From contig JAYZKK010000060.1 of assembly GCA_036163555.1 (NCBI GenBank), positions 92,571 to 156,570 of the forward strand: a stretch of DNA of 64,000 nt. Direction: 5' to 3'. Shown here piece by piece: positions 43,249 to 51,956 of this stretch (the first letter of the stretch is position 1; each line of letters opens with the position of its first letter). The notes beneath the pieces are model-generated. The model saw only the letters and a program-made list of their open reading frames with translations. It ran no database searches and was not told the origin of the DNA. This DNA is from MedAcidi-G3 sp036163555 (lineage in GTDB: Bacteria; Actinomycetota; Acidimicrobiia; Acidimicrobiales; Poriferisodalaceae). The translations under genes were made by a program, and so were the position numbers.

Positions 43249-43692
43249 GTGGACGAACTATTCGTAGGACAGTTTGAGCACGCCCTAGACGCAAAAGGGC
43301 GAATAGTGCTTCCTGCTTCTTTCCGCACGTCTTTCGATGAGAGTGGGTTCTTAATAAAAGGACCCGAAGGCTGCCTGGCTCTACTTACCCCAGACCGCTT
43401 TCGCGATATAGCGCAAACTATGGCATCACGGTCAGAAGAAGGGGATGTGCGCCACCGATCAGCAAAACGGTCTTTTGGCGCAGGAGCTTCCCGTGTGCTT
43501 CCCGATAAACAAGGACGTATAGCGATCTCCGAAGACTTGCGTTCCTTTGCCCATCTGGAACGCGATTGCGTGATTGTTGGAGCGATAGACGAAGTAGAAA
43601 TTTGGGACCGGTCACGGTGGCAAGAAATCACCGAAGTTGGAGACTCACTATTGGAATCCCCAGACGAATTTATTGACGGGGAACAACCATGA
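43249..43692 (+). CDS. mraZ: Transcriptional regulator MraZ
   Basis: A 147-residue DNA-binding repressor with two AbrB-like domains. The start FVGQFEHALDAKGRIVLPASFR is the signature of the first half, and RVLPDKQGRIAISEDLR that of the second. MraZ forms a ring and binds direct repeats in front of its own operon. I choose the GTG at 43249, which gives the normal MDELFVGQF start; the frame also opens at GTG 43225, 24 bp upstream. The gene heads the division cluster, and its stop overlaps the rsmH start by 4 bp. Confidence 0.93.
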   Translation: MDELFVGQFEHALDAKGRIVLPASFRTSFDESGFLIKGPEGCLALLTPDRFRDIAQTMASRSEEGDVRHRSAKRSFGAGASRVLPDKQGRIAISEDLRSFAHLERDCVIVGAIDEVEIWDRSRWQEITEVGDSLLESPDEFIDGEQP

Positions 43693-44678
43693 CATTGCCC
43701 GCCAAAGGTCCGTCTTCTTCGATCGAATTGACCAGTTTGGAAGCATCTTTTAAGCACGAACCTGTCATGCTCCAAGAAATTCTAGAAGCCTTCAAGCCGA
43801 TAGAAGATGGTTTGTTTATTGACGCCACGGTAGGAGGGGCGGGACATGCTCAAGCTCTCCTCGCCCAAGCACCAGAACGCGAATTAATCGGAATCGACAG
43901 AGATATTTCGGCCGTTGAGGTTGCGGCTAGTCGCCTCAAGGGTTTTGGTGGCCGAGTGCAGCTTCAGCACGCTCGCTTTGACGAAATAGGCAAAATTATT
44001 GATGACGATGGCAGATCACTTAGTGGAGCAATCTTTGACCTTGGCGTAAGCAGTCACCAACTTGACACTCCTGAGCGAGGCTTCTCACATCGCTTCACAA
44101 GTCCTCTCGACATGAGGATGGATCTGAGTGATTCATTAGATGCCTCGACTGTCGTAAATGGTTATGACGAAGCCGAGTTGACCTACTTGCTGCGGAACAA
44201 CTCAGACGAACGTTTCGCGGGCCGAATAGCGAAGGCCGTCATTTCGGCACGCCCTATTAAGTCGACCACTGAGTTAGCTGAGGTTGTTCGAGGTGCAGTC
44301 CCAGCGGCAGCTCGGAGAACCGGCCGACATCCTGCAATGAGAACTTTTCAAGCGATTCGTATAGCGGTCAATAGTGAACTTGAGCTCATAGAGCCAGCAC
44401 TGAAACAAGTCATTGAACGACTGAGGCCGAGAGGCCGAATAGTCGTTCTTTCCTATCACTCCGGAGAGGACAGAATAGTGAAACAAGTATTTCGTGAGGC
44501 AGCTGATGGAGTATGCGTTTGTCCATCAACTCTGCCGTGCATATGCGGTTCGGAATCGAACGTCAAACTTCTTCGAAGAAAGGTCGTTCGACCAACCACG
44601 AAGGAAATCGAAGCTAATCCCCGGGCGGCTAGTGCTCGCTTCAGAGCCGCTGAACGCCTGCCGGTAGGCGAGGCATAA
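43689..44678 (+). CDS. rsmH: 16S rRNA m4C1402 methyltransferase
   Basis: A 329-residue SAM-dependent enzyme that methylates N4 of C1402 in 16S rRNA. It has the SAM-binding DATVGGAGHA near residue 39, the RsmH loop DLGVSSHQLDTPERGFSHR near 118 and the conserved EDRIVKQVFRE near the end. It starts inside the mraZ stop (ATGA). The order mraZ-rsmH is the usual start of the dcw operon. N-terminal residues before HEPVMLQE are slightly longer than usual, which is common in actinobacteria. Confidence 0.96.
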   Translation: MTLPAKGPSSSIELTSLEASFKHEPVMLQEILEAFKPIEDGLFIDATVGGAGHAQALLAQAPERELIGIDRDISAVEVAASRLKGFGGRVQLQHARFDEIGKIIDDDGRSLSGAIFDLGVSSHQLDTPERGFSHRFTSPLDMRMDLSDSLDASTVVNGYDEAELTYLLRNNSDERFAGRIAKAVISARPIKSTTELAEVVRGAVPAAARRTGRHPAMRTFQAIRIAVNSELELIEPALKQVIERLRPRGRIVVLSYHSGEDRIVKQVFREAADGVCVCPSTLPCICGSESNVKLLRRKVVRPTTKEIEANPRAASARFRAAERLPVGEA

Positions 44679-44683
44679 GGTCT

Positions 44684-45178
44684 ATGGCTGCTGCGGTCGT
44701 CACTGAGTTTCCGGTGACTTCAGATGTAATCGAAATAGCGGACGGGCCTAGCTTCACTTTGAAGAAGGGCATCGGATCTCTTGGTCCTCGAGTCGTGGGA
44801 GTCACAACGATTCTGGGTGTCACCACGTTGTTGATCTTGTTTGGACTGGCGTTCGTTAACACGAGGATCAACGAAAGACTTGTTGAGTTGACGAACCTAG
44901 AGGCCGAGATCGACGAAGTACAACAATCCATAAGCGTTCTGGAACTCCAAGATGAGAACGCAAAAACCCCCATCGAAGTGGAGCGTCTGGCGGATGGGTA
45001 TCTCGCGATGACCAAAGCTGAATCGTCAACACAAATACAGGTTCAATCAGAGCATCTGGCGATCGGGAACCCAGTATGGGCCCCGTCAAGCACAGGATTG
45101 GTATCTAGCAACCCTGTAGGTGTCGATCAACTTCTAGCCGGCACAGCGTCGTCTGCGTCACCGAACAACCGACGATAG
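44684..45178 (+). CDS. ftsL: Cell division protein FtsL-like
   Basis: A 164-residue single-pass membrane protein. A cytoplasmic N-terminus of about 35 residues is followed by a membrane helix (about 38-60) and an extracytoplasmic coiled coil (about 65-95), then a Ser/Pro-rich tail. Sequence conservation in FtsL is low, and the call rests on size, topology, coiled coil and position between rsmH and ftsI. FtsL joins FtsB and FtsQ to control septal wall synthesis. Start is 5 bp after rsmH. Confidence 0.8.
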   Translation: MAAAVVTEFPVTSDVIEIADGPSFTLKKGIGSLGPRVVGVTTILGVTTLLILFGLAFVNTRINERLVELTNLEAEIDEVQQSISVLELQDENAKTPIEVERLADGYLAMTKAESSTQIQVQSEHLAIGNPVWAPSSTGLVSSNPVGVDQLLAGTASSASPNNRR

Positions 45179-45197
45179 AGAGAAGTCCGGGTATTCG

Positions 45198-46976
45198 ATG
45201 AAAGTCTCCCTAAGAACCCCGGACGCAAGATCTTCGCAAACGCAACCTCCAACTTCTACCCAGCAGACGTCGTTCTTCTCTCAGCCCTTCGGACGAGTCG
45301 GGTATAGAAGTCGACGGGTTGGGGGCCTCATCTTGTTGAGTTCGGGGCTGCTTCTTTTGGTGGCAATAAGGCTCTTCGGGATCCAAGTAATCGACCGAGA
45401 ACAACATTTAACCGAGATCTACAGACATACGGCTAGAACAGCAATCCAAGGACCAACTGGCAGCATCCTGGACAGAGAGAACGGCCTCCTCGCTGTTACT
45501 GACTCACTTCCGACAATTGGTGCAAACCCGGGCCTAGTAACGAGTCCTAGGGCAACAGCTTCTCTGTTAGCTCCCATACTCGGAATGCCCGTTGACAGCC
45601 TTTACGAAAGTCTTAGCAATAAACGATTGCAGTACGTGCACCTTAAAAGGGAGGTCACCCCCAAGATTGCTGACCAAGTTCGGTGGCTGGAACTGGCAGG
45701 TATTGAAATTAGGGAAGAAGATGCACGGTTCTATCCCAACGGAGATGAATTTGCCCGCAACCTTTTGGGACAAGTCAATATTGATGAGGAGCCCCAGAAT
45801 GGTATTGAAGATCAGTACTCTCATGTGCTGTCGGGAACGGACGGGGTTCGCCAAGATTACGTGGCGGTCGGCAGATCGATACGGTTACCTGGCGGAGATC
45901 TCGACTACCAGCCAGCAGAGCCGGGTTCTGATTTAGTTACAACCATCCACAGGGGAACCCAATTCTTCGCTGAGCGCATCCTGAAAGAAGCCGTAGATGC
46001 GAGTGGAGCCAATTGGGGTACCGCAGTTGTTCTAGATGCCGACACAGCCGAGGTGCTGGCACTTGTAGATATTGACCGCTCAAAAGAAGGCGGTGGCGTA
46101 GGGGTCGCTGCTAAAAGCTTGGCATATATCAAGACCTTTGAGCCCGGATCAATCAGTAAGACATTTACTATTGCGGCCGCAATAGAAGAGGGTCGGGTCA
46201 CTCCTGACGAAGTTTTCGATATTCCCAATACGTACCAATTCGCAGATAAAGAATACTCTGACCCATATTCGGGCCAGCAGTTTTCAGTCAGTGAGATCTT
46301 GGCGAAGTCATCCAACGTCGGCACCATTCAGATTGCAGAACGAGTCGGAAGTGATCAGCTACACAGCTATCTCCGAAAGTTCGGGTTCGGGCAGTACAGC
46401 AGCGGCAACAACGAAACCCCAACTCTGCCTGGCGAAAGTCGCGGGAGACTCAAAGTACCGCAACAGTGGGAAGGCACAGATCTCGCCAGCGTTTCGTTCG
46501 GTCAATCGATTGCAGTCACGGCTATCCAGATAGCTGCCGCCTACAACGTCATCGCAAACGACGGGCTATACATCTCACCATCCTTAATCCGCGGAACTGT
46601 CAGCCCCACGGGAACCTTTCGTCCGGTCTCTGCTCCCACCGGTAGAAAAGTGCTTGGCGCGGTAACAACAAGTCAAATGCGCGAGATGCTTGAGGGCGTT
46701 GTTGTCTCGGGGACAGGAACGAAAGCAGCGGTCGAGGGCTACACCGTTGCCGGGAAGACGGGGACCGCTCAAAAACCAATGAAAGATCAAAAAGGGTACG
46801 GAGACGACTACACCTCAATTTTTGCTGGCTTCGTTCCAGCAGCGGCTCCCCAAATCACCATCGTCGTCGTACTTGATGAACCTGACGATCACAGCGCAGG
46901 TCGGGCTGTCGCTCCGCTTTTCGCCGACATAGCCATTGAAACCTTGGCGGCCATTGGCGTGCCCGAGACTCGGTAG
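45198..46976 (+). CDS. ftsI: Septal penicillin-binding protein FtsI (class B)
   Basis: A 592-residue septal transpeptidase. A Pro/Ser/Thr-rich cytoplasmic start is followed by one membrane helix (about residues 48-65) and the class B pedestal domain. The transpeptidase has the motifs SISK (SxxK), SSN (SxN) and KTGTA. It cross-links peptidoglycan at the division site. It starts 19 bp after ftsL and ends 6 bp before murE. Length and motifs are intact. Confidence 0.95.
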   Translation: MKVSLRTPDARSSQTQPPTSTQQTSFFSQPFGRVGYRSRRVGGLILLSSGLLLLVAIRLFGIQVIDREQHLTEIYRHTARTAIQGPTGSILDRENGLLAVTDSLPTIGANPGLVTSPRATASLLAPILGMPVDSLYESLSNKRLQYVHLKREVTPKIADQVRWLELAGIEIREEDARFYPNGDEFARNLLGQVNIDEEPQNGIEDQYSHVLSGTDGVRQDYVAVGRSIRLPGGDLDYQPAEPGSDLVTTIHRGTQFFAERILKEAVDASGANWGTAVVLDADTAEVLALVDIDRSKEGGGVGVAAKSLAYIKTFEPGSISKTFTIAAAIEEGRVTPDEVFDIPNTYQFADKEYSDPYSGQQFSVSEILAKSSNVGTIQIAERVGSDQLHSYLRKFGFGQYSSGNNETPTLPGESRGRLKVPQQWEGTDLASVSFGQSIAVTAIQIAAAYNVIANDGLYISPSLIRGTVSPTGTFRPVSAPTGRKVLGAVTTSQMREMLEGVVVSGTGTKAAVEGYTVAGKTGTAQKPMKDQKGYGDDYTSIFAGFVPAAAPQITIVVVLDEPDDHSAGRAVAPLFADIAIETLAAIGVPETR

Positions 46977-46982
46977 AGGACG

Positions 46983-48425
46983 ATGAAGCCAATCTCCCTT
47001 GCCGAAATCGCTGATGAGTGCAGTGGCGCGCTGATGGTTGATCACGCCACTCCGGACGGAAGATTAGAAGTATCGGGCGTCACTCACGACAGCCGCTCTG
47101 TAACCCAAGGGGATCTTTTCGTCTGTATCGATGGGGCTAACCACGACGGACATAGCTACGCGCCAGAAGCGATAAAAGGCGGCGCTGCGGCTCTGTTAGT
47201 CGAACGGCAGCTCAACCTAGCTATACCGCAGATAGTTGTGCCCAATGTCAGAAAGGCAATTGGGGTCACCTCCGCAGCCATTTACGGCCATCCATCGAAA
47301 CAAATGAAGGTCATTGGCATCACCGGAACAGCGGGCAAGACAACTGTTGCTCAAGCAACGGCCCAAACACTGAAGGCGTGCGGAGCATCGGCAAGCGTTA
47401 TTGGAACCTTAGAAGGAAGTCATACAACCCCTGAAGCCCCTGAATTCCAAAAAATGCTTTCACAGATGCAGAGCCGAGGAGATGAATGGGTCTGCGTCGA
47501 AGTGTCGTCTCATGGCCTTGAGTTTGGACGAGTACATGGGACCGAATTCGCGGCGAGCGTATTCACCAACCTCAGTCCCGAACACCTCGATTTCCATGAC
47601 GACATGGAACAATATTTCCTTGCCAAACGTCGCCTATTTGACCAAAGAAGCGCACTGGCAGTCATTTCTGTGGTCGACGAATGGGGTAAACGCCTTGCTA
47701 GAGAACTCGCGGAGATACAGCACAAAGACCTAGTTGTTGTCGAGTCCAACAAGATCGAGAATCCCACCCTCAATTTGGAGATTTCGGGCTTCAGCTGGCG
47801 AGGACACCAGATACGAACACGTTTGCTTGGAATGTTCAACTTGTTCAACCTGCTTCTCGTAGGCGAAACCCTGAAAGGTCTAGGTCTCGAGGAGGAGATC
47901 ATTGCCTCAGGTCTTGAGAAAGTGGAACCAGTCAAGGGGCGAATGGAATTACTAACGGCTCCCCGCTCGGACATAGCAGTAATAGTCGATTACTCCCATA
48001 AACCAGAAGCTTTGGCGCAGGCCTTGCGAACCCTTCGAAGTGTCACATCTGGTCGGGTGTGGGTGGTCTTTGGAGCAGGTGGGGACCGAGATCCAAAGAA
48101 GCGACCTTTAATGGGTCAGATAGCTGCTGAATTAGCTGACGAAATAGTCGTGACTTCAGATAACCCACGGTCCGAGGACCCGTCTGACATTGCAAAAGAA
48201 ATCGTTAGCGGTATGGATGGGGAAAATACGACACCAAAGATTTTTCTCGAGCGAGCCGATGCGATTCAGTTCGCTATCGGCCACGCCGGAAAAGGCGATT
48301 CAATTTTGATTGCAGGCAAAGGCCACGAGACCTACCAGATTACTGGGAGCGAACAAATCCCGTTCGATGACACGAAGGTAGCGAAAGAGGCGCTCCTCAC
48401 AAGATTTGGGAGTTCTAACCCATGA
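46983..48425 (+). CDS. murE: UDP-MurNAc-tripeptide synthetase MurE
   Basis: A 480-residue ATP-dependent ligase that adds the third amino acid to UDP-MurNAc-dipeptide. DNPR in the C-terminal domain (about residue 393) is the usual signature for meso-diaminopimelate as the substrate. The ATP loop reads GTAGKTT (residues 115-121), with Ala where most Mur ligases have Asn or His. The central carbamylated-Lys region and the HKPEAL and GKGHETYQ segments are normal. It overlaps mraY by 4 bp, so murF, which normally follows, is absent from this cluster. Confidence 0.95.
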   Translation: MKPISLAEIADECSGALMVDHATPDGRLEVSGVTHDSRSVTQGDLFVCIDGANHDGHSYAPEAIKGGAAALLVERQLNLAIPQIVVPNVRKAIGVTSAAIYGHPSKQMKVIGITGTAGKTTVAQATAQTLKACGASASVIGTLEGSHTTPEAPEFQKMLSQMQSRGDEWVCVEVSSHGLEFGRVHGTEFAASVFTNLSPEHLDFHDDMEQYFLAKRRLFDQRSALAVISVVDEWGKRLARELAEIQHKDLVVVESNKIENPTLNLEISGFSWRGHQIRTRLLGMFNLFNLLLVGETLKGLGLEEEIIASGLEKVEPVKGRMELLTAPRSDIAVIVDYSHKPEALAQALRTLRSVTSGRVWVVFGAGGDRDPKKRPLMGQIAAELADEIVVTSDNPRSEDPSDIAKEIVSGMDGENTTPKIFLERADAIQFAIGHAGKGDSILIAGKGHETYQITGSEQIPFDDTKVAKEALLTRFGSSNP

Positions 48426-49480
48426 TTGCGCTCTTGATTGCCGCCGGTGTCTCTATGGGAGTGAGTCTGATAGGAACGCGGGTGCTTGTCCCTTGGTTGC
48501 GAGACCGAGGAGTTGGACAGCCAATCCGTTTGGACGGACCGCAAGGCCACCTCACTAAAGCAGGAACCCCCACCATGGGCGGTGTCGCGATAGTGGTAGG
48601 AGCCGTAAGTGGCTATCTCATTAGTCATCTACGTTCGGAAACGATCTTCACTCGATCGGGCTTAGTTCTAGTGGCAGCGATCATCGCCGCTAGTGGTGTA
48701 GGGCTAATTGATGACTGGATCAAAGTAAGCCGAGAACGAAACCTCGGTCTGAACAAATCTGCAAAAATTGTCGGTCTGCTCGGCGTGGCGGTTGGCTTTG
48801 CTCTCCTAGCGATGTATTGGGCCCAGACCAGCCCTGTGATAGCGATCACCCGAGCAGACTTTCCGGGACTCACCCTTGGCAAAGTCATGTGGGTTGTTTG
48901 GGCCTCAGTCTTGGTCATAGCGACTGCCAATGCCGTGAACCTCACTGATGGATTGGACGGTCTAGCAGGCGGCTCTTCGGCGATCGGGTTCTCGGCTTTC
49001 GTCATTATCGGGTACTGGATTTTCCGTCATCCCGAAAGTTACGACGTAAATCATGCTCTAGATCTGGCGATTGTCGCGGCAGCTATGACCGGAGCCTGCA
49101 TCGGCTTCCTTTGGTGGAATGCCCCGCCCGCAAGGATTTTCATGGGAGACACGGGCTCCCTAGCCATAGGTACAGCCTTCGCAGGTTTGGCATTGCTCTT
49201 AGAAACCCACCTCCTCCTGCCCGTTATTGGGGCCTTGTACGTCTTGGAAACGGTTTCCGTCATCATCCAAGTTGCCAGTTACCGCTTGTTCGGGCGACGT
49301 ATCTTTCGAATGGCTCCGATACACCACCACTTCGAACTGGCGGGATGGCCAGAAACCACTGTCCTCATTCGCATGTGGATAATCAATGGCATCTGCGTAG
49401 CGTTCGCCCTTGGCGCCTTTTACGCAGACTTCATCGGGCTAGATACAACCGGGTTTTCACGTCTGGTGGACCTGCCGTGA
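48422..49480 (+). CDS. mraY: Phospho-MurNAc-pentapeptide translocase MraY
   Basis: A 352-residue integral membrane enzyme with about ten helices. It joins UDP-MurNAc-pentapeptide to undecaprenyl phosphate, making lipid I. Catalytic motifs are IDDWIKV near 98, NAVNLTDGLDGL near 172 and the HHHFELAG signature near 300. It overlaps murE upstream (ATGA) and murD downstream (GTGA). Confidence 0.96.
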   Translation: MIALLIAAGVSMGVSLIGTRVLVPWLRDRGVGQPIRLDGPQGHLTKAGTPTMGGVAIVVGAVSGYLISHLRSETIFTRSGLVLVAAIIAASGVGLIDDWIKVSRERNLGLNKSAKIVGLLGVAVGFALLAMYWAQTSPVIAITRADFPGLTLGKVMWVVWASVLVIATANAVNLTDGLDGLAGGSSAIGFSAFVIIGYWIFRHPESYDVNHALDLAIVAAAMTGACIGFLWWNAPPARIFMGDTGSLAIGTAFAGLALLLETHLLLPVIGALYVLETVSVIIQVASYRLFGRRIFRMAPIHHHFELAGWPETTVLIRMWIINGICVAFALGAFYADFIGLDTTGFSRLVDLP

Positions 49481-50820
49481 TTACGTTCGATCTTGAAAAG
49501 GTAGTGGTCGGTGGCCTTGGGGTGACAGGTAGTGCCATAACGGCTGCACTGACGGCTCGAGGTCATGGCGTAGTAGTGCTAGACGACGACCCCAAGTCCG
49601 TAGCAAATGTTGCTGAGCGGTTTGAAGTTGAATTATTAGATTCGAAATCCGAAACACAGATTAAGGACGCTATTAAGGAAGCAACGAGCATCGTCCCCAG
49701 CCCTGGAATACCCCGTCACCATCAGCTACATGTCTTAGCTGACGGAGCGGGTGTTCCCGTATTGAGCGAGCTAGACCTGGCGGCCTATTTTGATGACCGT
49801 CCGCGGCTTGCCGTTACCGGAACTAATGGTAAGACAACCGTGACTGAGTTGACTTCGCAGATGTTACGGACTTCTGAGCTACGGGCCGCTGCTGTCGGGA
49901 ACACCGCAGTCCCCTTCATTTCAGCGATCGACGACTCAGCAAACCATGAGATTTTTGTAGTTGAGGCATCTTCATTTGCATTGGACCGGACAAGACTTTT
50001 CCGAGCTGATGCCGCTGCGTGGCTCAACCTTGCCCCCGATCACCTTGACTGGCATGGGAGTTTTGAGGCCTACGCCGCTGCTAAGTCGAAGATTTGGAAA
50101 CATCAGGGGCAAAGCGACTTCGCGATAGCCCCACACGACGACGAAACAATCAGACCCTGGATGGCAGGCGTTAAGGCTCAGCTAGTTACCTTTGGCTTAG
50201 GTGCCGGAGATGTTCATTGCAACCAATCTGACTTAGTAGCGCACGGCGAGTCAATAATCGCTGTCTCAGACATGCCGTTATCGAGGCCGCATGACCAACT
50301 CAATGCTTGCGCCGCAACTGCTCTAGCTCTTTCTGTTGGAGTTCCCACACACCTGATTGCTCAAGTTCTTGCCAGTTTTGAAGGGTTACCACATCGAACG
50401 GAATATGTTGCCAAGGTAAGGGGCCTACGTTTCTTCAACGACAGCAAAGCGACAACCCCGCACGCGACCATCGCCGCCCTTACCGGATTTCATAACGCGG
50501 TCCTTATCGTTGGAGGTCGCAACAAAGGTCTAGACCTGTTCGACCTGGAAGAACTTGCCACCGGACTTACAGGAGTGGTGACTATCGGCGAATCAAGTCC
50601 GATATTGGCAGAAGTTTTCGGCGACCGAGTGCCTAGTGTCGCTGCCCATTCAATGGAAGACGCGGTGATTCAAGCTATTCAACTTGCTAAGAAGTCTGGA
50701 GCAGATGTGGTCCTTTCTCCCGCGTGTGCTTCGTTTGACTGGTACCCGAATTACATGGAACGCGGAGATCATTTCAAGCGCGTCGTGGAGCGACTGAAAA
50801 GTGAGGGCGATATCGCATGA
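49477..50820 (+). CDS. murD: UDP-MurNAc-alanine-D-glutamate ligase MurD
   Basis: A 447-residue ligase that adds D-Glu to UDP-MurNAc-L-Ala. The Rossmann N-terminus (VVVGGLGVTGSA), the ATP loop GTNGKTT near residue 112 and the FNDSKATTPHAT segment are typical. I take the GTG at 49477, which shares bases with the mraY stop; the frame runs 122 codons further into mraY, but that stretch is a shadow. The stop overlaps the ftsW start by 4 bp. Confidence 0.95.
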   Translation: MITFDLEKVVVGGLGVTGSAITAALTARGHGVVVLDDDPKSVANVAERFEVELLDSKSETQIKDAIKEATSIVPSPGIPRHHQLHVLADGAGVPVLSELDLAAYFDDRPRLAVTGTNGKTTVTELTSQMLRTSELRAAAVGNTAVPFISAIDDSANHEIFVVEASSFALDRTRLFRADAAAWLNLAPDHLDWHGSFEAYAAAKSKIWKHQGQSDFAIAPHDDETIRPWMAGVKAQLVTFGLGAGDVHCNQSDLVAHGESIIAVSDMPLSRPHDQLNACAATALALSVGVPTHLIAQVLASFEGLPHRTEYVAKVRGLRFFNDSKATTPHATIAALTGFHNAVLIVGGRNKGLDLFDLEELATGLTGVVTIGESSPILAEVFGDRVPSVAAHSMEDAVIQAIQLAKKSGADVVLSPACASFDWYPNYMERGDHFKRVVERLKSEGDIA

Positions 50821-51956
50821 GCGCCGTCCTTGGACCCCTTCCCTCAGGCAAGAACGTTAAGAGAAGGCCCGATGGGCCACCCATGCATTACTTGGCCATG
50901 CTTGGGTCGGTTCTGCTCCTGATGTTGACCGGGGTAGTCATGGTTTTGTCAGCGTCGACGTGGACAGCTGTAACTGAAAAGGGGGATGCCTTCTCTTTGT
51001 TTAGTAGGCACGCGATCTATGTCACCGTCGCTGTCTTTGCTTTGTTGTTTGCTGTCGGACGCGACTATCGCCAGTGGAGGCGATTAGCTCCAGCCCTTCT
51101 CGTGGTTTCGGCTTTCTCATTACTATTAGTTGTTCTGAGAGGTCAGGTGGTTAATGGCAGTTCACGTGCACTTGATTTGGGCCCCTTTAGTTTTCAACCT
51201 TCGGAACTAACCAAGTTTGCTCTAGTAGTTGGGGTCGCCTCATTTTTGGATCAACGACGTTATTTCCTTGACCGATTAGACCGTGTCACTTTGCCAGTCG
51301 GGATCTGTGTTGGCGTCATCTGCGGTTTGATTCTCGTTCAACCAGATTATGGAACAGCCGCCATGATCGGATTCATCACCTTGGGCATGCTGTGGGCGGC
51401 TGGCGTGCCGTTTAAGCATCTCGGCTTATTGGGAGCACCTGGACTGGCAGCTGGGTCCTTATTTGTCTTTGGAGAGCCTTACCGAATGGCGAGGATCAAA
51501 GGAATTCTCTTTTGCGAAGAGAACATAGAGGGCGCATGTTGGCAAACGAGCCAGGGTTTAGTCAGTTTGGCAAATGGCGGCTTGAGAGGAACCGGGTTTT
51601 CTGCTGGTCATGCTCAATGGGGCTGGGTCCCAGAGGCTCACACCGATTTCGTTTTCGCTGTAGTGGGGGAGCAGCTTGGATTTATTGGGGCAATGGCGGT
51701 GCTGATTCTTCTGGGCACCATCATCCTTACCGGATTTCGAACTGCTCAAATAGCACCTGACGTCTTCGGATCGTTGCTGGCAGCGGGCATATCTATCTGG
51801 TTCTTGGTTCAGGTCATGGTCAATCTGTTGGGTGTACTGAGGCTTCTACCGATCACAGGAGTGACATTGCCGTTCATCTCCTACGGCGGAACCTCGTTGA
51901 TCATCAACGCGCTAGCAGCAGGCCTACTTCTCAATATTGCGCGCCAATCACAATGA
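50817..51956 (+). CDS. ftsW: Septal peptidoglycan glycosyltransferase FtsW
   Basis: A 379-residue SEDS-family membrane protein with about ten helices. FtsW polymerises lipid II at the septum with FtsI. Signature segments include SSRALDLGPFSFQPSEL, then EAHTDFVFAVVGEQLGFIG and the C-terminal LPFISYGGTSL. It overlaps both neighbours by 4 bp. The N-terminus of about 30 residues is cytoplasmic and basic. Confidence 0.96.
   Translation: MSAVLGPLPSGKNVKRRPDGPPMHYLAMLGSVLLLMLTGVVMVLSASTWTAVTEKGDAFSLFSRHAIYVTVAVFALLFAVGRDYRQWRRLAPALLVVSAFSLLLVVLRGQVVNGSSRALDLGPFSFQPSELTKFALVVGVASFLDQRRYFLDRLDRVTLPVGICVGVICGLILVQPDYGTAAMIGFITLGMLWAAGVPFKHLGLLGAPGLAAGSLFVFGEPYRMARIKGILFCEENIEGACWQTSQGLVSLANGGLRGTGFSAGHAQWGWVPEAHTDFVFAVVGEQLGFIGAMAVLILLGTIILTGFRTAQIAPDVFGSLLAAGISIWFLVQVMVNLLGVLRLLPITGVTLPFISYGGTSLIINALAAGLLLNIARQSQ

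Noticed and set aside
49111..49476. Upstream extension of murD into mraY
   Set aside because: It is in a different frame to mraY, and the overlap with a conserved membrane protein and the GTG at 49477 explain everything.
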